DNA of 64,000 nucleotides from Schistocephalus solidus (GCA_017591395.1 WEDG01005619.1:310001-374000), one strand, 5' to 3'. Shown: positions 38,547 to 49,719, counted from the stretch's first letter. Notes: generated from the sequence alone by a model not told the origin. Numbers and translations: made by a program.

Positions 38547-39019
38547 CTCAACTATCTCTGAAGTTCTGGTTTGCGGTTCCATGAAGGCAAACTGGGTGAC
38601 GTTTGTCGGTGTAGATTCGGCATCCGTGTCGGAAAACTGGGCAAACCTGACTACGGGGACGTTTTTGTCCATCGGAATTGGAAATAAATTGAGCTGTGCG
38701 TCTGGAGGAAGGTTTTCGGGTGGCGAGCCAGCCACGTTCCCGCCGGTTTCCCCGCTTTTTGGCAAACTGCAGATCGCCAGTGGTCCCTGATTGCCAACGG
38801 CAATAGTTGTGGGGTCTAAAGTGATTGGGGCGCCGTCTTTGGGGGTTACCACACAGACCCGACGCACCGTTGTAGTTGTTCTTGTGGTCCGAGTTGTTGT
38901 GGTGCGTGTTTGTAGCAACTTTCCACTAGGATCTGTTTTGGTCACAGTTGTTACGACACTGTTGACAATTTCTGTTGGCGGAGTCTTTGCGACAATGCAG
39001 GAAGCGATTATGCCGCCAG
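38547..39019 (-). CDS. Large exon of minus-strand gene, Thr/Arg repeats (473 nt, phase 1 to 0)
   Basis: The largest exon of the chain. The acceptor (aaatttttctacgctgcag) gives two leading bases, then 157 codons, then a near-perfect GAG|GTAAGA donor. The order along the peptide is: GGIIASCIVAKTPP; a VVTTVTK segment; a low-complexity Thr/Arg run (TRTTTTRTTRTTTTVRR); VCVVTPKDGAPITLDPTTIA; a Pro/Gly-rich middle; and VPVVRFAQFSDTDAEST near the end. It is GC-rich relative to the flanks, which supports coding. The first residues could look hydrophobic, but no membrane segment is convincing. Thr/Arg runs of this kind occur in disordered tails of large cytoskeletal adaptors, but I make no assignment. 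Confidence 0.75.
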
Positions 39020-39414
39020 CTGCAGCGTAGAAAAATTTAAAATGTTCTGGTTTACAATTTCTTCATACGTTGAACCGTCAGACTGAACTATGCCGATATC
39101 TGATGGATACTCATTGCGTCAAATAGTACCATTTTTCTTGCCGGTAGCAAAAGCAATGGCAGCAGTTATTTTCGTTGCCACGCAAAAGCGGGAAAATTAA
39201 TTGAGCAAAATCAGATGTCACAATATGTGCCACGAGGTCTAACCGATACCTTTGTTTTTCCTCTTTGGGCTAAGTCACTTGCCCAAACGGAGGCAATATA
39301 TGAAGCCCATTAATTTAAATAAATCATCTTTTTTTCTTCTTCGGGTGATTATCTCAGAGTAAATCTTTTTATAGATTGTTTTAAAATAAGTTTACCGAAA
39401 AATACAAGGCAAAC

Positions 39415-39565
39415 TGGAAGAGCCATTTCTAACTTTATAGCCATCATCAGTCAGCCGAACCCACCATCAGGATTTGTAATCGCTGAGGCTCGAACCAACG
39501 TTCTGAATTTACGAAGGCAAACGCCCTAACTATTGAACCACGAGCTCGTTGTCATGCCGGTTGCG
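39415..39565 (-). mobile_element. tRNA-derived SINE, minus strand
   Basis: On the minus strand the A box (TGGTTCAATAGTTAGG) lies at about 39526-39540 and the B box (GGTTCGAGCCTC) at 39485-39496, in tRNA-like spacing. They are followed by a body and the tail ctgatgatggctataaagttagaaatggc at 39423-39450. A gatcggtgagc block near 39680, beyond the head, is shared in form with 3.8 and 19.28 kb. The tail contains a CTGATGA...GAAA arrangement discussed in the findings. Confidence 0.65.
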
Positions 39566-40014
39566 CTTGGGTAAATTGAAAATCATAGAGTACCGCTATT
39601 ATTACTCATTTTCCGGCTGTTTTTGGTCTCTTGTTTGAGCTATAAAGGGACAACTGTAGGTGTATGTTCCCTAACGCGATCGGTGAGCACCCTTCTAGCA
39701 GAGATATTTGAGTTCAGAACTCCAGCACATGGACACATACTGTTTTCAATGCTGGTTCAAAACCTGCACACTGAGTCGCTTTGGTGTACGTTGTAAATTT
39801 GGCCCCTGGATTTGTCGGAGAGTTGTTGCGGGTTACGCGACGGTGGACGCGATGGTCGATGGTTCGATTATTGGCTGTCCGCAACTAAGTTACAGCGACT
39901 TGAACCACTGACCTCAGCTCCGAAGTAAACGGCTGCCATTCATTTCAGCAATAAATTAAAATACGTTGATGAACTTTATTCCCACGTACCTTTACAAATT
40001 ATTTATTGCAGTTA

Positions 40015-40215
40015 ACAGGTAGTGGTATAATTTTTACTCAGTTCCAAAGGACTGAGTGACCTGGGTTTAAAATCCGAGCCTTTTATGATCGAGTGTAGCA
40101 TGCTACTGGCGACCAATAAACCTGAGGTGGCCGGTTCCTTCTTGTTCTCCAATAACCTTCAGACAGGATCGTTTCCAACAACGACACATCACCATCAGCA
40201 GGTATAGTTGACAAG
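40015..40215 (+). mobile_element. Possible tRNA-derived SINE
   Basis: The B-box-like string gggtttaaaatccg is near 40063-40076, with agtggtataatt upstream as a weak A box. A GC-richer body runs to about 40215 and includes the minus-strand string gctgatggtgatgtgtcg. Limits are uncertain. Confidence 0.35.
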
Positions 40216-40689
40216 ATCGGGAACCTTAAATCGCTGGCTACGTTTGAACGATTACTGTTCAAGCAGTCGTGATTGCCACAAATGTAGAGATTTCTTTCAG
40301 CATTAATATGTGCCGTTAATAAGTAAGATGGTGCTGGCAGATTATTATTTTCTGCCCATTTCCGCTTCGTCCTCTACCACCTATCGTAACATGCTGAGCC
40401 TTTGTGCTGACGCCTCGGTAATTACTTCCCACTAATCTGAGGTATTAAAAGCAGAATTTTAAAAACTTCAGCGCATAATAACGTCAGTATGGTCAAGAAT
40501 ATTCGGTATGACAAGCGAAGCATAGCGTCGAATTGATATTTCTCCTAAATTTAAAACATCGTGAACCCTGCGGCTTACTACAACGTTAAAAGGCTCAGCC
40601 ACATCGAAACAAGAGTTGGATAAGCTTTTATTCTACGACCTTAGTTAAAACTTTTGGCCGCTGGCGTGTAAACAGTGATTTCTTTTCTC

Positions 40690-41090
40690 TTCTGTTTAGC
40701 GTCAACGCAAAAACTCAGTTATTTATGAGTGCACAGAGCCTCCCCTTATATATCAAAACTAAACCCAGGGTTTTATTGTATGGCACGTTGGTAAAAGCCA
40801 CCCTCCCCATCCCCCCAACGAGGGGTATACAATCACCAGCTTTTGTTTGGTTAGTATATGCACCGGTTAATGTTATCGCGTCCACTAGATCTGCCATGCC
40901 AAATTGTCGAAAAGGTACTCATTTTTTTCTCCTTAGATATAACGCGCGGGTACCAGCGCGGGTCACGCAAGAATATGTTCTTATATTTCTGAGGCAACCT
41001 GATCATCCAGACCAGAATGACCTCCAGAAATTTCCCATGGTTCAGTGTCCGGTTGCAGGTCTTGTCCTAGTGACTGACTGACGACGTTAA
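40690..41090. other. Unassigned GC-richer block with open frames on both strands
   Basis: A plus frame of 118 codons (40725-41081) and a minus frame of 60 codons (40715-40897, with DLVDAITLTGAYTNQTKAGD) overlap. Neither has recognised motifs or chain-compatible splice sites. The composition differs from the surrounding intron, so an old insertion is likely. Confidence 0.25.
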
Positions 41091-41739
41091 AAAAGAAAAA
41101 CCAAAAATTTTCTGCGCGGGTAAATTTGCTGGCTTTTAGTCTATCACCAGCGATGTGAAAAAATGATTTGCAGAGAAATGGATGACGATAATATCCTAAT
41201 TACTGGCATTATTTTTTGCTCAATCAGTATTCTTTGAGAAATGTTTTTTAATCTCCAGTTTGCTCTTGAAGGGTTATTTCTTGGCCAAATTCCCCGATCT
41301 GGGCAACTATTAGTACCTATGTTATTTTATTAAAACAAGGTTGAATGATTTGTCGAAAAAGCAAAATTTCTTAAAATAATCTTTAAGTTGAAGTCATTAA
41401 AGTGATTTGGATACAAATAGCCTGGGCGAAGTATTCTGTCACGTGCTACTTTTAACAGGAGAAACGCTGATGTGAGACAAATCAATTGCGTAGTTGCACG
41501 AGTAACGTTTTTCAAAATGATGTAAGTTGAAACAAAGCAAAATTTCAAGCCTATTCTTTAGACGTTCAGACATAACAAAGGCACATTAGAGTGACGGAAC
41601 CCAGGTACGGATGATTTATATGGCCCACTTAACAGGACGTAAGCACAGGACCCACCCGCAATACAGACTTCTTTGACCAAATTCCAGGAAAACATAGGGT
41701 GAAGGCTGGTGTTGAGGAAAGTTAGTATACTGTTTACGC

Positions 41740-41792
41740 GTAAGGTTAAGGTTAAGATAAGGGTTAACTCTAAGGTAACGGTTTAGGTTATA
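41740..41792 (+). repeat. Degenerate telomere-like repeat
   Basis: Tandem ggttaa and gggtta variants (taaggttaaggttaagataa, gggttaactctaagg) resemble decayed TTAGGG units. The tract is short and interstitial. Confidence 0.4.
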
Positions 41793-42163
41793 TTAGAACT
41801 AGTCATAGATTTAGAACATGAAAATAATGCCTATTTGTGGAATGATGCTCAGAGGGATCACGTAAGTCATACTTACTACAAACGTATTGCACCTTTATCT
41901 GCTTTATACATTTTCTTGGTTAAAAGATCATCTTGAAAGTTTTAATTTCATATGAAATGCATGTGTTTTTATATGCATGCATTGAACCCTGTCTACCCGA
42001 ATTGCAACCTCACATCATTCAAGGTGACATTCAAAAAACTTATCGAAAATGAGTGCCAGGATTTGTACTGGCAAAATGTCTATGCGGGATATGTAAAGTT
42101 TGAAAAGGTTTTCTGTTATTGATTACGCAAGTGGTACAGTAAACACTTTTTCATAAGTCTTAC

Positions 42164-42269
42164 GCGGAAGCGATCCATTTGCCCGTACAACAGTGGTGAT
42201 GGCTTCAGTTGGCTTGATAGAAGGCACTTCCTTTTGTTCCGTAATCTGGCCAGTGTCCGCACTCATTTT
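42164..42269 (-). CDS. Exon of minus-strand gene (106 nt, phase 0 to 1)
   Basis: The minus-strand frame reads KMSADTGQITEQKEVPSIKP, then TEAITTVVRANGSLP, with one base left over and a strong GTAAGA donor. That phase 1 is exactly what the large exon at 38547-39019 requires (C+CT, Pro). The acceptor (aaggtgagctcag) has a weak pyrimidine tract. The TTVV composition resembles the start of the next exon. Confidence 0.6.
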
Positions 42270-43405
42270 CTGAGCTCACCTTTGTCAATGTTACTTTCTA
42301 GAAAAACAAAACTGAATAATTTTAAAATGCAGCTATGGAACGAAGTCGCCTTCCTAGCTTTCTCATCCACAATTGTCTATACTGAAACAATTTTGGCCAT
42401 CAGTTCCCATGCTTGTCAGCAGTATGCTTCAACTAAGGATGGATGTAATGTCATGTATCTAAGAATTTTCTGCTTTTTGTAATTTTTCCTTCATAGCCAC
42501 CTGGTATTTAGCGTTCCTCAAACTGATATTCGTAATCAAACAGTTCGTTGAGATGAGTATTTATTTCATAGAAGTAACCTTTGTACAAATGACTTTGCTG
42601 CTTATATATAAAAAAATTAAATAAGCAGAATTGTTTAAAAAGAGCATAATGCTTTATGTTTTCTATCAAATAACAAGAAACTAAAGTCTTTTGACCGGAT
42701 TGGTTTTTACTGAAGTCAAAAAAAACTAACTTTGATTTACAAATGGTCAATTTGTAAGCATTCTGGTAAGATGGGATATTTTTATGAAAGTAAGTAAATC
42801 TGAGTTTATGAAAAAACGCTACTTTAACTATTAAGTTACAAATTCTTACTATTTTAGTAAAATTAACACAAATTCCTTACTTATTTCAAAAAACTTTCTT
42901 TCTCTAAAAATTACTTTGTACAGATAGTCGATCTTGGAGTTTGAACGGATAATACTTCTTAAGTTTGTTACCTCGCGTATGTACTCACTATGTCAAGCGT
43001 TTTCAGTTTATTCGAAATAACAATCTTCTACCACTAATTTCGTGAAACTCAGGCCTATCAAATATAAGCTGTAAGCATTAAGTCGCCTCGCACAATTAAA
43101 AGATTAGTTCCATACTCGGAAAAGCAGATTCCGTAAAGGAAAATGTTCATTTTTTGTTCTTCACCAATTAATCACTGTCCCAATCACGCCGTTTAAACTG
43201 TCTTGTCTAATTACCATAGTAAAAATGAGTTCTGTTTGCGTCATTAATTGGATATAATTTAGAGAAGGGGGAATTCTTGCGTTACACCAGTACTAAACCT
43301 TACACATTTGCCATTACTCAAATCACAACTACTTAAGGCTGCTTCACATTATCTTCTGCTACTCCCTTTCCAAAACAAAAAGTCATTTGTATTAGGGAAC
43401 TTTAC

Positions 43406-43508
43406 CGTCTTAGCTTGCTTAAGCAATATTGCCATGTGCATGTAACTAGATTCAAGTACGTGGTCAATTTGTGGGTACGCAAAGACAGCTTTTAAAATGT
43501 TGGAAGCT
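43406..43508 (-). CDS. Exon of minus-strand gene (103 nt, phase 2 to 0)
   Basis: The acceptor (caagtccctcgtcattttag) leads to one completing base and then 34 codons. These start ASNILKAVFAYPQIDHVLES and end AILLKQAKT, with an ACG|GTAAAG donor. The peptide looks helical and globular. Its phases fit 46758-46813 upstream and 42164-42269 downstream. Confidence 0.5.
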
Positions 43509-45228
43509 CTAAAATGACGAGGGACTTGAAAAACAAACATAATATAACATTACTGTCTATTTTACTTGTATCGACAGACTCTGTATGTTCTTTAAAACTG
43601 ATTATCGTTCAGAGCAACCAAGAGCATAATAATCTCAAAAAGGTAGGTCTATAAATAAAATTCTTCTGATATATTCAATTACGGTTCTGGTATTAACTTC
43701 ATTTTAAAGATCAGTCAGTTAATATTATATATAAATTCATGAAGCGCAATAGATTTAATGCCATTGCTTAAATATTGTATAAATAGTAAGGCTTCTTTTT
43801 GATAAAAAGGAACTTTTTGCGCATATTTGCTTTTGTAAGCAATAAAGTTAATAATATAGTGTGGCATGTCTAGTTATTATTTCACAAACCATTTTTATCC
43901 ATGTTCAAGATTACTGAAACATAAAATATTTTTTTCATAGCCAAGGTTTTTGGTAAGAAAAAGTAAAGTTCGAGCTGTATTCCATGTTAGTGGCGATTTT
44001 ATATACCTCCCTATGGAACTTCATTATATGACGGCTCCATTCAAAAATTATTTAACTTTTATGCAAACAAATCTGACCCTCTTCAAAATATTTTCATTGC
44101 TTCCTGATGATGTAGAGGGGGGAAAATATTTCCATATAAAAACTGTACTCCTGAAATGAAATGCTCTTTTGTCATTTTTTCAAAGAAGTAACGGTAGCCT
44201 CATAGACAACCCACATTTATAATGATCTTTTTACATAATTAATAACCAAAGCGCTTTTTGTGACCTCTTTGGTAGTAATTTAAACTTATATCAAATATGG
44301 AATTCATTTAAAAGTGAATGGCAATATAAAACCAAAATTCATTATAAATAGGAATGCGTATGCATAAATAGCCAGCGAAATTTGACCTCTACGTCTTAAA
44401 TGTTTAGCTCCATGCTTACGGTGTAAATTATGGTAAAAGGTTAGCTAAGTTACTTAAGAACTGTCTTTCAGTTTGATTTGAGATAAAACACTGTATGCAT
44501 AGCCATTTTTTATAAATTTACCTTGATGTATTTGTGTCAGCATTCGGCAACGGATAGTTAAGTAGAAATCAATTTATTCTTAGAGGCAAATGCATCTATA
44601 GTAGAAACGTAGATAAGTAGATCTGAGAATACGCCAATCCGATTTTGTATGTATGGCGTAGGCTTTTATTTACTCATCTGATAGGAAAGGTCATTAGCAA
44701 GAATCGACTTACAAAAACAGAGGCAAATATCTATATACGGGCCAATAGACTTGTAAAAAATGCCAAAACTAGGTAATTAAGATAGCAGTCTCTAAGCAAA
44801 TACGTATTATATCATAGACGCATAATGCTATGGAGGGGAATTTTAAAGTTATAGATTTTTACAATACTTCTTTACATTTTAGATAAAAACAATCTCGGGA
44901 TTAATTGCCTGATTAGCTTGTATTCCCAAGAAGAAAGCTTCACTTAGGAGTAAGAGTGCGTTGCGAAACTTTGTAATTTTTTCCAATTTTTAAAATCACC
45001 TTAAATCTGCCTTGTCATCTTAATCTTTTGTTCAATTATGAATCCATATTCAATGAAAAAGTCTTATTCAACTCTGATCTACAATCAATTTTAAAAGGAT
45101 GTCGTCAGTTGTCTCAAGTTCAGCAGAGTAAAGAACTCCTGCCTGAACATTTTTTGACGTTTTTTGGAAGCATATTTTGGTGGTGGGTATAACCAGCTTA
45201 ACTTTTTATATCAAAGATTGATTTCGAT

Positions 45229-45262
45229 ATTTATATATAAAAACGTATATATATATATATAA
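45229..45262. repeat. AT-rich simple repeat
   Basis: Imperfect TA repeats (tatttatatataaaaacgta then tatatatatata). Confidence 0.85.
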
Positions 45263-46757
45263 GCAAAGCAAGCAACTATTGAAATTAATTGCTTTTGACC
45301 ACTATGAGAAAATGTGCTTTGTAATTCATATTGCCAGCTGACAACAATTTTCATTTAGACTTCATTAGACTTCGTATACCTTACTCACGAAAAATATAAA
45401 AACAATAAGGCCGACCGGAAATGACCCTCTGCTCAGAATTGGTACTACAAATATTTTGTATACTGATTTATAAGACAAAAACAGTTCACAAAAACAACTT
45501 GGTAATTCCAATCAGAAATCCAAGTCAACTGCTTGGTGAACCCATATTTTTAATTTAAAATTTGCCTGAATTCATTAAAATGCACGTTAACTAAAACAAA
45601 TTCGAATGGTTCTTATGGATTAGCATTAAGTAGGCAACAAAATCTGTTTTACATAGGCATGTATACTCTGGATATCGGGCACACCTTAGTTTGGCCCAGG
45701 ACATGCAATGATAACATCTGCCTTTTCAAGAAAGGCCAAGAGTTCCCTGCAACCCTGCACTAGGGTGAGTCATGCATTGCTTGTCATATCGAGTTGGCAG
45801 TTGGGTACAAAAGCCTCACTGAGAAATTGGAGAGAAGAGAGCCAAGCAGAAGATTAAGAGTCATGCGACGTGTTAAAACACCACATTATTAACGATTTTA
45901 TTTGCAAATTAACTCCACGTGTTTGAAGATAGCCTGAGGACATGGCATTGAAATTAACGCAATTGATTTAGTTTCCCCGATGAATATATTGGAATTCACC
46001 TAGCTGAACTCAAATATATTAGCTGCTATTTATCGTAATGCCTACATTTCAATGCATCCCTAGGAATATATTTTGTATGATTTCAAGATTTTTAAGTTAT
46101 AACAGAAACTGCAGTCATCTCTTTTGCTACCCAATACAGAGATCTTTGCCAAAATAATAATTCGCTCATAAAACTGAAAGGCAAAACATGATTTGACATT
46201 TTGACCGACCGATTTTCGAAAATATAGGAAAATTTGCTTTGAGGGAAAAATGAAAACCTGCAAAATATTGCAAAGCACAAAGAAAGTCAAGAGGCAACCA
46301 TAACGTAAAACTATTATTTAAAATATTTTGTTATCAACCGACAGATATACATCAATTAATTGGTGCAAGAAGGCAAAAATGTTAGTAAAATATGGTTTCC
46401 CGAATTGATTTACAAAATTAAGAAATAAATTCAATAATTTAAGCTTTCGAATATTAACTGCTGAAATTTCCGTGTACAGTCAGGCGCATGACATGAGGAG
46501 GCCATTCTGAAATAACACATTATTTTATTAAGTACTGACCACATGAGTAGAGAACGCATATTAGTTTATCAGCTTATAAATCATTGCTATGCTGACAAGG
46601 TTTGCTATCATATTACTGATAAAAATAAAAAATAGAATCCGTTCTACCTGTTATTGGTGGATATAATAATTTTAAAAGTTTGTTTTTTCTAGGTCGCTGA
46701 TATCGAATGGTTAAAACAAAAATATAGGATTTCAATATTATTTGAGTTCTGTAATAC

Positions 46758-46813
46758 CCACAAGTGAATGCTTCATTTATCCACCTATCGTTTACTCGAT
46801 ACAAGCAGCCACT
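46758..46813 (-). CDS. Candidate exon of minus-strand gene (56 nt, phase 0 to 2)
   Basis: A strong acceptor (aatcatgtttttgttttag) opens SGCLYRVNDRWINEAFTC plus two bases before a GTATTA donor. The leftover GG joins the A that begins the exon at 43508 to give Gly. This is the most upstream exon I can place. The transposon cluster begins about 400 bases further on. The open frame continues past the donor, which weakens the call. Confidence 0.42.
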
Positions 46814-46989
46814 CTAAAACAAAAACATGATTTAGAACCAACAGAATCTTTCACAGGTACAATTTGAAATTAATTAGAACATGTAGGTATTTGTACAATT
46901 TACATCTTTGTATCTTTCTTGGTCACCTGAATCTTTATGATCGCTCGTTTTAATGTGCTAAATAAAAACAACAGCCAGCTTCAACCGGC

Positions 46990-47371
46990 ATGTTGGACGT
47001 CTTCTGTTTTCACTGCTGCATGTCACCGCTGCACTCTTGATTGTACTGATCTCTCTCAATTACTTTCAGTCAATTGCAATGATTGATCTTCATTTCTCGA
47101 TTGCATTCTACTGATCGCCGTCTCAATTGAACTCCTGACTCTGCTCTTCATCCTTGATGTATAGCTTTCTGGATCTAGCTCAGAGTTCATTACAATCCTC
47201 CACAACACTCGCTATCTAGAAGCTGCGTTTTTCGTGTGTCTGCATTCATACAATCCTCTGACATTTTTGCCGTCCTTTTGTCGTTTGTAGTTTAGACACA
47301 ATTCTCCACTTAGCGTTAATTTATTTTGTACACCTCGATTCTTAGCAGTTTCGACCCTCGTCTACACTACA
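46990..47371 (+). mobile_element. 5' LTR of Ty3/gypsy element (left edge approximate)
   Basis: Positions 47239-47371 are repeated in direct orientation at 49576-49708 with few differences, and both end ctacactaca. The 5' limit is not visible because the right copy is rearranged. A TG near 46991 is only a guess. The LTR end is followed within five bases by the primer-binding site, as expected. Confidence 0.65.
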
Positions 47372-47375
47372 AAAT

Positions 47376-47386
47376 TGGTGACCCCG
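47376..47386 (+). promoter_or_regulatory. Primer-binding site, tRNA-Trp type
   Basis: TGGTGACCCCG directly downstream of the 5' LTR is complementary to the 3' end of animal tRNA-Trp (...CGGGGUCACCA, from general knowledge). After 11 bases the match stops (next bases ctttt). CsRn1-type elements are known to use tRNA-Trp. Confidence 0.75.
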
Positions 47387-47418
47387 CTTTTCTATCATTA
47401 CGCACCATATCACTTACT

Positions 47419-48387
47419 ATGACGGACAATGAGACTAACGCAGACTCTCTTGACGTCCATAGCCTCTCTTTCAATTTGCCCCCATTTACGCCAAGCAACC
47501 CTCGCGTATGGTTTAGGCAGATCGAGGCAGTTTTCTCGACTCGCCGTATCACCAGTGAACGCACGCGTTATTCATACGTAGTGCAATCACTTCCTTTCGA
47601 TGTTGCCGTTGACGTCGAGGACCTCCTTGATCCTATCCCTGTTTAGGAGCCATACACCCAGTTGAAGGATGCTGTAATAAATCGTGTGGCAAAGTCGGCC
47701 AACCGAATGTTGCGTGAGCTTTTCACGCAAGTCGAACTTGGCGATCAAACACCTTCCCAACTTATGTGACACATGCGTTCTTTGCTTGCTGGTCGTCATA
47801 TGGATGATGCAATTTTCCGACAGATCTGGCTTGATAAGCTTCCCCTGCCCATGCAGCAGGTATTGGCTATGCTCGACACGAGCACCTCATTGGATAAACT
47901 AGCCACTCATGCAGACAGAATAATGGAATGCTATCCAAGCGGTACCGCATGTTCTAGTCTTCAACAGACATCGGTGTCCACTTCCAGATCTGATAATATT
48001 GACACTCCTGCTCATCAAGGAACTTCAAAGTCAGACCGTGACCCTCCCCATGTGGCGTTATCATCGTGCTGTAGTGCCTATCGACGGGCCGCACCATCAT
48101 CTGACCTTTCGCAAGCATCAAATATCGTGCGTAGCAGTGATTGTGAAGATTTAAAGGATACCATACGCCTTTTATGCACGCAAGTCAGCAACATGTGTTC
48201 TATCATCAACAATCTCCAGTCAAATAGTCGTCAACCATATCAACGTGGACGGTCCAAATCATGGGAATGGCAGCCACAGACCGTGTGCTGGTACCATCGT
48301 ACCTATGGCGTGAAAGCACGCAAGTGTATTCCGCCGTGCAAATTCCCACAGAAGCCGCAACAGTTAAACGACAACGCCAGCCAGTAA
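47419..48387 (+). pseudogene. gag: Ty3/gypsy gag (CsRn1-like, CHCC box), interrupted
   Basis: ATG at 47419 (MTDNETNADS) starts a Gag frame: FNLPPFTPSNPRVWFRQIEA at the N-terminus, then LLAGRHMDDAIFRQIWLDKL, which are typical capsid-helix motifs of this clade. It ends in a zinc-binding stretch CWYHRTYGVKARKCIPPC, spacing C-X2-H-X9-C-X3-C. That CHCC arrangement, in place of the usual CCHC, is a known mark of the CsRn1 clade of trematode and other animal elements. In-frame stops are present at 47644 (TAG) and 47767 (TGA), so no full Gag can be made. It packages element RNA in virus-like particles in living relatives. Confidence 0.85.
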
Positions 48388-48389
48388 TG

Positions 48390-49516
48390 GCGACGACTGC
48401 TGCTGGCCAACCGCGACCCAGTCGCCTCTTCTACATCACCGATAAGTCGAGTGGTCTCCGTTTTCTTGTAGATACCGGTGCTGAGATTAGTGTTATCCCG
48501 CCTCCTAGGCGTCACCACCTCAAGCCTTCGCAGTTCTGATTGCAGGCTGCTAACAACACCGTCATCCACACATTCGGACAACAGTCCCTAACTCTTGACC
48601 TTGGTCTAAGGCGATGTTTTCCAATGGGTCTTCATCCTAGCCGACGTCCAGTCACCGATTATTGGAGCCGATTTCCTCTCACATTTCGGCCTTTCAGTTG
48701 ATTTGAAGCATCGTCGACTGATTGATACTACAACCAGACTTTTCGCCGTCGGTACGGTCACCTCTGAACCTTCGGTTGGCATACACTTGACTATACCAAG
48801 TTCGCCATTTGCTGACATTTTGAAGGACTATCCGTCCTTCACTTAACCTTGTCAGTTTACCGAAAAAGTTCAGCACACAGTTCGGCATCACATAGTTACC
48901 ACAGGACAACCCGTTCATGCCCACCCACGCAGACTTCATCCACAAAGTTGCGGGTGGCTAGAAGTGAGTTCGAACACATGCTAAATTTGGGGATTATTCG
49001 CCCTTCTTCCAGTCCATGGGCCTCTCCTCTGCACATGGTCCCCAAGAAATCAGCCGATGATTGGAGGCCATGTGGGGATTATCATGCTTTGAACAGAGCA
49101 ACTGTCCCCGATTGGTATCCCATTCCTCATATTCACGATTTTTCTCGCATGTTGGCTGGAAAGACTATTTTCTCCAAGATCGACCTTGTGAGAGCATATC
49201 ATCAAATACCGGTCACTGAGGAAGACATCCCCAAGACCGCCATCACAACGCCTTTTGGCTTGTTCGAATTTCTCCGCATGCCTTTCGGTTTGCGTAACGC
49301 CGCCCAATCCTTTCAGCGGTTTATTGATGAGGTCTTGCGTGGTTTTTCGTTTACTTTTGTCTATATTGATGACATAGTCGTCGCAAGTTCTTCGCCAGCG
49401 GAACATGCATCACACTTGCGTCAAGTGTTTGATCGTTTCCAGCAACATGGTTTGCAATTAAACGTCGACAAATGTCTTTTTGGCGTTCCTTCTCTTGATT
49501 TCCTTGGTCATCACGT
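48390..49516 (+). pseudogene. pol: Ty3/gypsy pol: protease and reverse transcriptase, truncated
   Basis: The protease segment (RLFYITDKSSGLRFLVDTGA, with the DTG-type catalytic triplet) is near 48420-48490. A frameshifted stretch follows, ending PIIGADFLSHFGL. RT lies at 48860-49516: [54 protein letters not shown], the catalytic FVYIDDI near 49360, and LDFLGHHV at the end. RNase H and integrase are absent. Stops at 48537 and about 48843 and two frame changes disable it. Coding ends abruptly where the aberrant LTR junction starts. Confidence 0.9.
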
Positions 49517-49572
49517 CGGGGTCACAAATTTTGTAGTGTAGAAGAGGGTCGAAACTGCTAAGAACCGAGTGT
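49510..49572 (-). repeat. Inverted LTR end plus tRNA-Trp-like sequence
   Basis: Reading plus, 49510-49527 is ATCACGTCGGGGTCACAA, one mismatch from the 18-base 3' end of tRNA-Trp including CCA. It is followed at 49528-49572 by the reverse complement of the LTR 3' end (tttgtagtgtagaagagggt...). This is inverted relative to the direct LTR copy that follows. It looks like a product of misdirected reverse transcription. Confidence 0.7.
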
Positions 49573-49708
49573 GAGTCTGCATTCATACAATCCTCTGACA
49601 TTTTTGCCGTCCTTTTGTCGTTTGTAGTTTAGACACAATTCTCCTCTTAGCGTTAATTTATTTTGTACACCGCGGTTCTTAGCAGTTTTGACCCTCGTCT
49701 ACACTACA
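49573..49708 (+). mobile_element. 3' LTR fragment of Ty3/gypsy element
   Basis: A direct repeat of 47239-47371, ending ctacactaca. It lacks the 5' part of the LTR and begins at a short overlap (gtgt) with the inverted segment. Non-element sequence follows from about 49710. Confidence 0.8.
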
Positions 49709-49719
49709 AACATAAATCC

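Noticed and set aside
38867..38913. Thr/Arg-coding stretch as a microsatellite only
   Set aside because: It is low complexity, but it sits inside a 157-codon open frame with a near-perfect donor and phase-matched neighbours, so I kept it as coding.
40725..41081. 118-codon plus frame as a gene
   Set aside because: Biased composition, no motifs, and an overlapping open frame on the other strand suggest repeat sequence.
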